NCBI GenBank assembly: GCA_016463045.1 | Contig: JAEMSB010000201.1 | Coordinates: 1 to 7,865 of the forward strand | Origin: Niveispirillum sp. | GTDB taxonomy: Bacteria; Pseudomonadota; Alphaproteobacteria; Azospirillales; Azospirillaceae | Length of the DNA: 7,865 nt | Reading direction: 5' to 3' | Part shown: positions 6,578-7,865 of the stretch, one piece after another | Layout: each line of letters opens with the position of its first letter | Position numbering within the stretch: the stretch's first letter is position 1 | Notes under the pieces: generated by a model | What the model saw: only the letters and a program-made list of their open reading frames with translations | What the model was told of the DNA's origin: nothing | Database searches by the model: none | Program-made: the position numbers and the translations under genes

Positions 6578-6642
6578 CCCATCCGCATAGTTGGCCCATC
6601 GAACCGGGGACACACTCGGCGCCAAGGGAACGGGAGGGGGAC

Positions 6643-7865
6643 GTGAGCGGATTGTCACCCACGGGCTATGACCTGCCCGTCTATGATTATGAAACGCCAC
6701 CGGAACTGTCGGGAACGGGCCGGGGCCGGTATCCCGTGGTCATCGTCGGTGCCGGTCTAGCCGGCCTTACGCTGGCCTGTGATCTTGCCAGCCGGGGCGT
6801 TTCGGCCATTATCCTGGACGAGGATGACACGGTGGGCGTGCGCGGCGCGTCCAGCCGGGGCATCTGCTACGCCCAGAAAAGCCTGGAGATTTTCGACCGG
6901 CTGGGCATCTACCCGCGCATCCGCGACAAGGGTGTCACCTGGTCCGTCGGCAAGGTGCTGCGCGGCCAGGACGCGCTGTACCGGTTCGATCTGGCCGTGG
7001 GCAGCCGGTCGGCGCAGCCGCCCTTCATCAATATCCAGCAATTCTATGTCGAATGGTTCCTGGTGGATCGTATCCGGGAATTGGGCCGCACGGATTTGCG
7101 CTGGAAGAACCGGGTGACCGGCATCCGACAGGATGAAGATGGCGCTGTGCTGACCGTGGAAACGCCCGACGGTTCCTACAGTCTGGAAGCCGACTGGGTG
7201 ATCGACGCCTCGGGCCATGCCAGCATCGTCCGGCATGCCCTGGGTCTGCATACCAAGGGGGAACTGGGGGAGGATCGCTGGTGCATCTCCGACGTGCGGT
7301 TCCGCAAGGACCTGCCGGTGGAACGCTGGACCTGGGTAGAGGCGCCGTTCAATGAGAACCGGGCCGTGTGGCAGCATCTGATGGCCGATGGCGTCTGGCG
7401 CATGGATTACCAGATACTGCCCAATACCGACCCGCATGAGGCCAGCCGACCGGAGGTGGCCGCAGCGCGGCTGCGCGACCAGTTGGGACCGGATGTGGAA
7501 TTCGATCTGGTCTGGGTCGGTGCTTATGCCTACCGCACGCAGTTGATGGATGATTTCCGGCATGGACGGGTATTCTTCACCGGTGATGCCGCCCATGTGA
7601 AAAGCCCGTTCGGGGCGCGCGGCGGCAATAGCGGCATTCAGGATGCGGAAAACCTGGCCTGGAAGCTGACCCTGGTCCTGAACGGTCAGGCGCCGCAGGG
7701 GCTGCTGGACAGCTACAACGCCGAACGCCGCCCGGCGGCGTTGGAGAATATTGCCGTCACCCGCCGGTCTGGCCGGTTCCTGGCCCCGCGCACAGAGGTT
7801 GAGCGGATGTTCCGTACCGCCGTGATGGATCTGGCGACCGATCATCCCTTCGCCCGGCTGATGCT
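6643..7865 (+). CDS. FAD-dependent monooxygenase (PheA/TfdB/MhpA-like aromatic hydroxylase family), 3' end outside the window
   Basis: The open frame runs from GTG 6643 past the window end; 407 residues are visible of a family usually around 500 or more. Residues 32-51 form the N-terminal Rossmann fingerprint VVIVGAGLAG for FAD. S-S-R-G-I-C-Y-A-Q-K-S-L-E-I-F-D-R-L-G (about 70-88) is the flavin-side helix of class A flavoprotein hydroxylases. DASGHASIVR (188-197) occupies the DG-motif position, with Ser-Gly where Asp-Gly is usual. GDAAHVKSPFGARGGNSGIQ (314-333) followed by DAENLAWKL is the second FAD/ribityl motif. Such enzymes use NAD(P)H and O2 to hydroxylate activated rings or related substrates. 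GTG is chosen because GGGAGGGGG lies directly upstream and no ATG lies between it and the Rossmann motif. A terminator lies between this gene and the preceding operon. I see no clear promoter in 6578-6642, although one would be expected. Confidence 0.85.
   Translation, partial: MSGLSPTGYDLPVYDYETPPELSGTGRGRYPVVIVGAGLAGLTLACDLASRGVSAIILDEDDTVGVRGASSRGICYAQKSLEIFDRLGIYPRIRDKGVTWSVGKVLRGQDALYRFDLAVGSRSAQPPFINIQQFYVEWFLVDRIRELGRTDLRWKNRVTGIRQDEDGAVLTVETPDGSYSLEADWVIDASGHASIVRHALGLHTKGELGEDRWCISDVRFRKDLPVERWTWVEAPFNENRAVWQHLMADGVWRMDYQILPNTDPHEASRPEVAAARLRDQLGPDVEFDLVWVGAYAYRTQLMDDFRHGRVFFTGDAAHVKSPFGARGGNSGIQDAENLAWKLTLVLNGQAPQGLLDSYNAERRPAALENIAVTRRSGRFLAPRTEVERMFRTAVMDLATDHPFARLM

Noticed and set aside
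6506..6591. Short direct repeat TCCGCATAG flanking the terminator (near 6511 and 6582)
   Set aside because: Nine bases in a GC-rich intergenic region can arise by chance, and nothing nearby suggests a mobile element or attachment site.
5875..6615. 246-codon minus-strand frame opposite the dehydrogenase
   Set aside because: It runs through the terminator hairpin and is antisense to the conserved HGGAGY and YEGTNG coding segments; it has no protein-like features.
6757..7845. Long minus-strand open frame of 362 codons opposite the monooxygenase
   Set aside because: It is antisense to a gene with clear FAD motifs, has no family-like content, and is the kind of shadow frame expected in GC-rich DNA.
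1..7865. Search for CRISPR arrays, tRNA/rRNA genes, insertion sequences and phage genes
   Set aside because: I saw no regularly spaced repeats, no tRNA-like cloverleaf, no transposase or integrase motifs and no terminal inverted repeats. The window is almost fully accounted for by the listed genes.

Overview
The window is high-GC, densely coded DNA with strong Shine-Dalgarno sites. It suggests an alphaproteobacterium of the soil or rhizosphere type (Azospirillaceae-like or sphingomonad-like). That is a judgement from gene content and composition; nothing in the window fixes the taxon.

Layout. (1) 1-1044 is the edge of a surface-polysaccharide region. It holds the C-terminal tail of a GT-B glycosyltransferase (+) and, converging on it with a 32-bp 3' overlap, a GINT1-like beta-propeller protein (-) that seems to have its own promoter. 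(2) 1146-3342 (-) is a two-gene unit: a CocE/NonD-type alpha/beta-hydrolase followed by a DUF3237 protein. (3) 3343-3499 is an AT-rich divergent control region with nearly perfect dyad symmetry. A central 12-bp palindrome lies midway between two arms of a 15-bp inverted repeat, and each arm sits on a candidate -10/start region. (4) 3500-6519 (+) is an operon: a second DUF3237 protein, two NTF2/SnoaL-like proteins joined by an ATGA overlap, and a DmdC-type long acyl-CoA dehydrogenase. The dehydrogenase carries a one-base frameshift and appears to lack about 20 family residues. A hairpin/T-tract terminator follows. (5) 6643-7865 (+) is an FAD-dependent aromatic-ring-hydroxylase-type monooxygenase that runs off the window.

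How the genes may work together. A hydrolase, an FAD monooxygenase, an acyl-CoA dehydrogenase, two NTF2-like proteins and two DUF3237 proteins around a shared symmetric promoter look like a catabolic or tailoring cluster for an ester- or amide-containing, probably aromatic or terpenoid-like, compound. The substrate cannot be read from the sequence. The most distinctive features are the symmetric divergent promoter with a DUF3237 paralog on each side, and the damaged dehydrogenase inside an otherwise intact operon.
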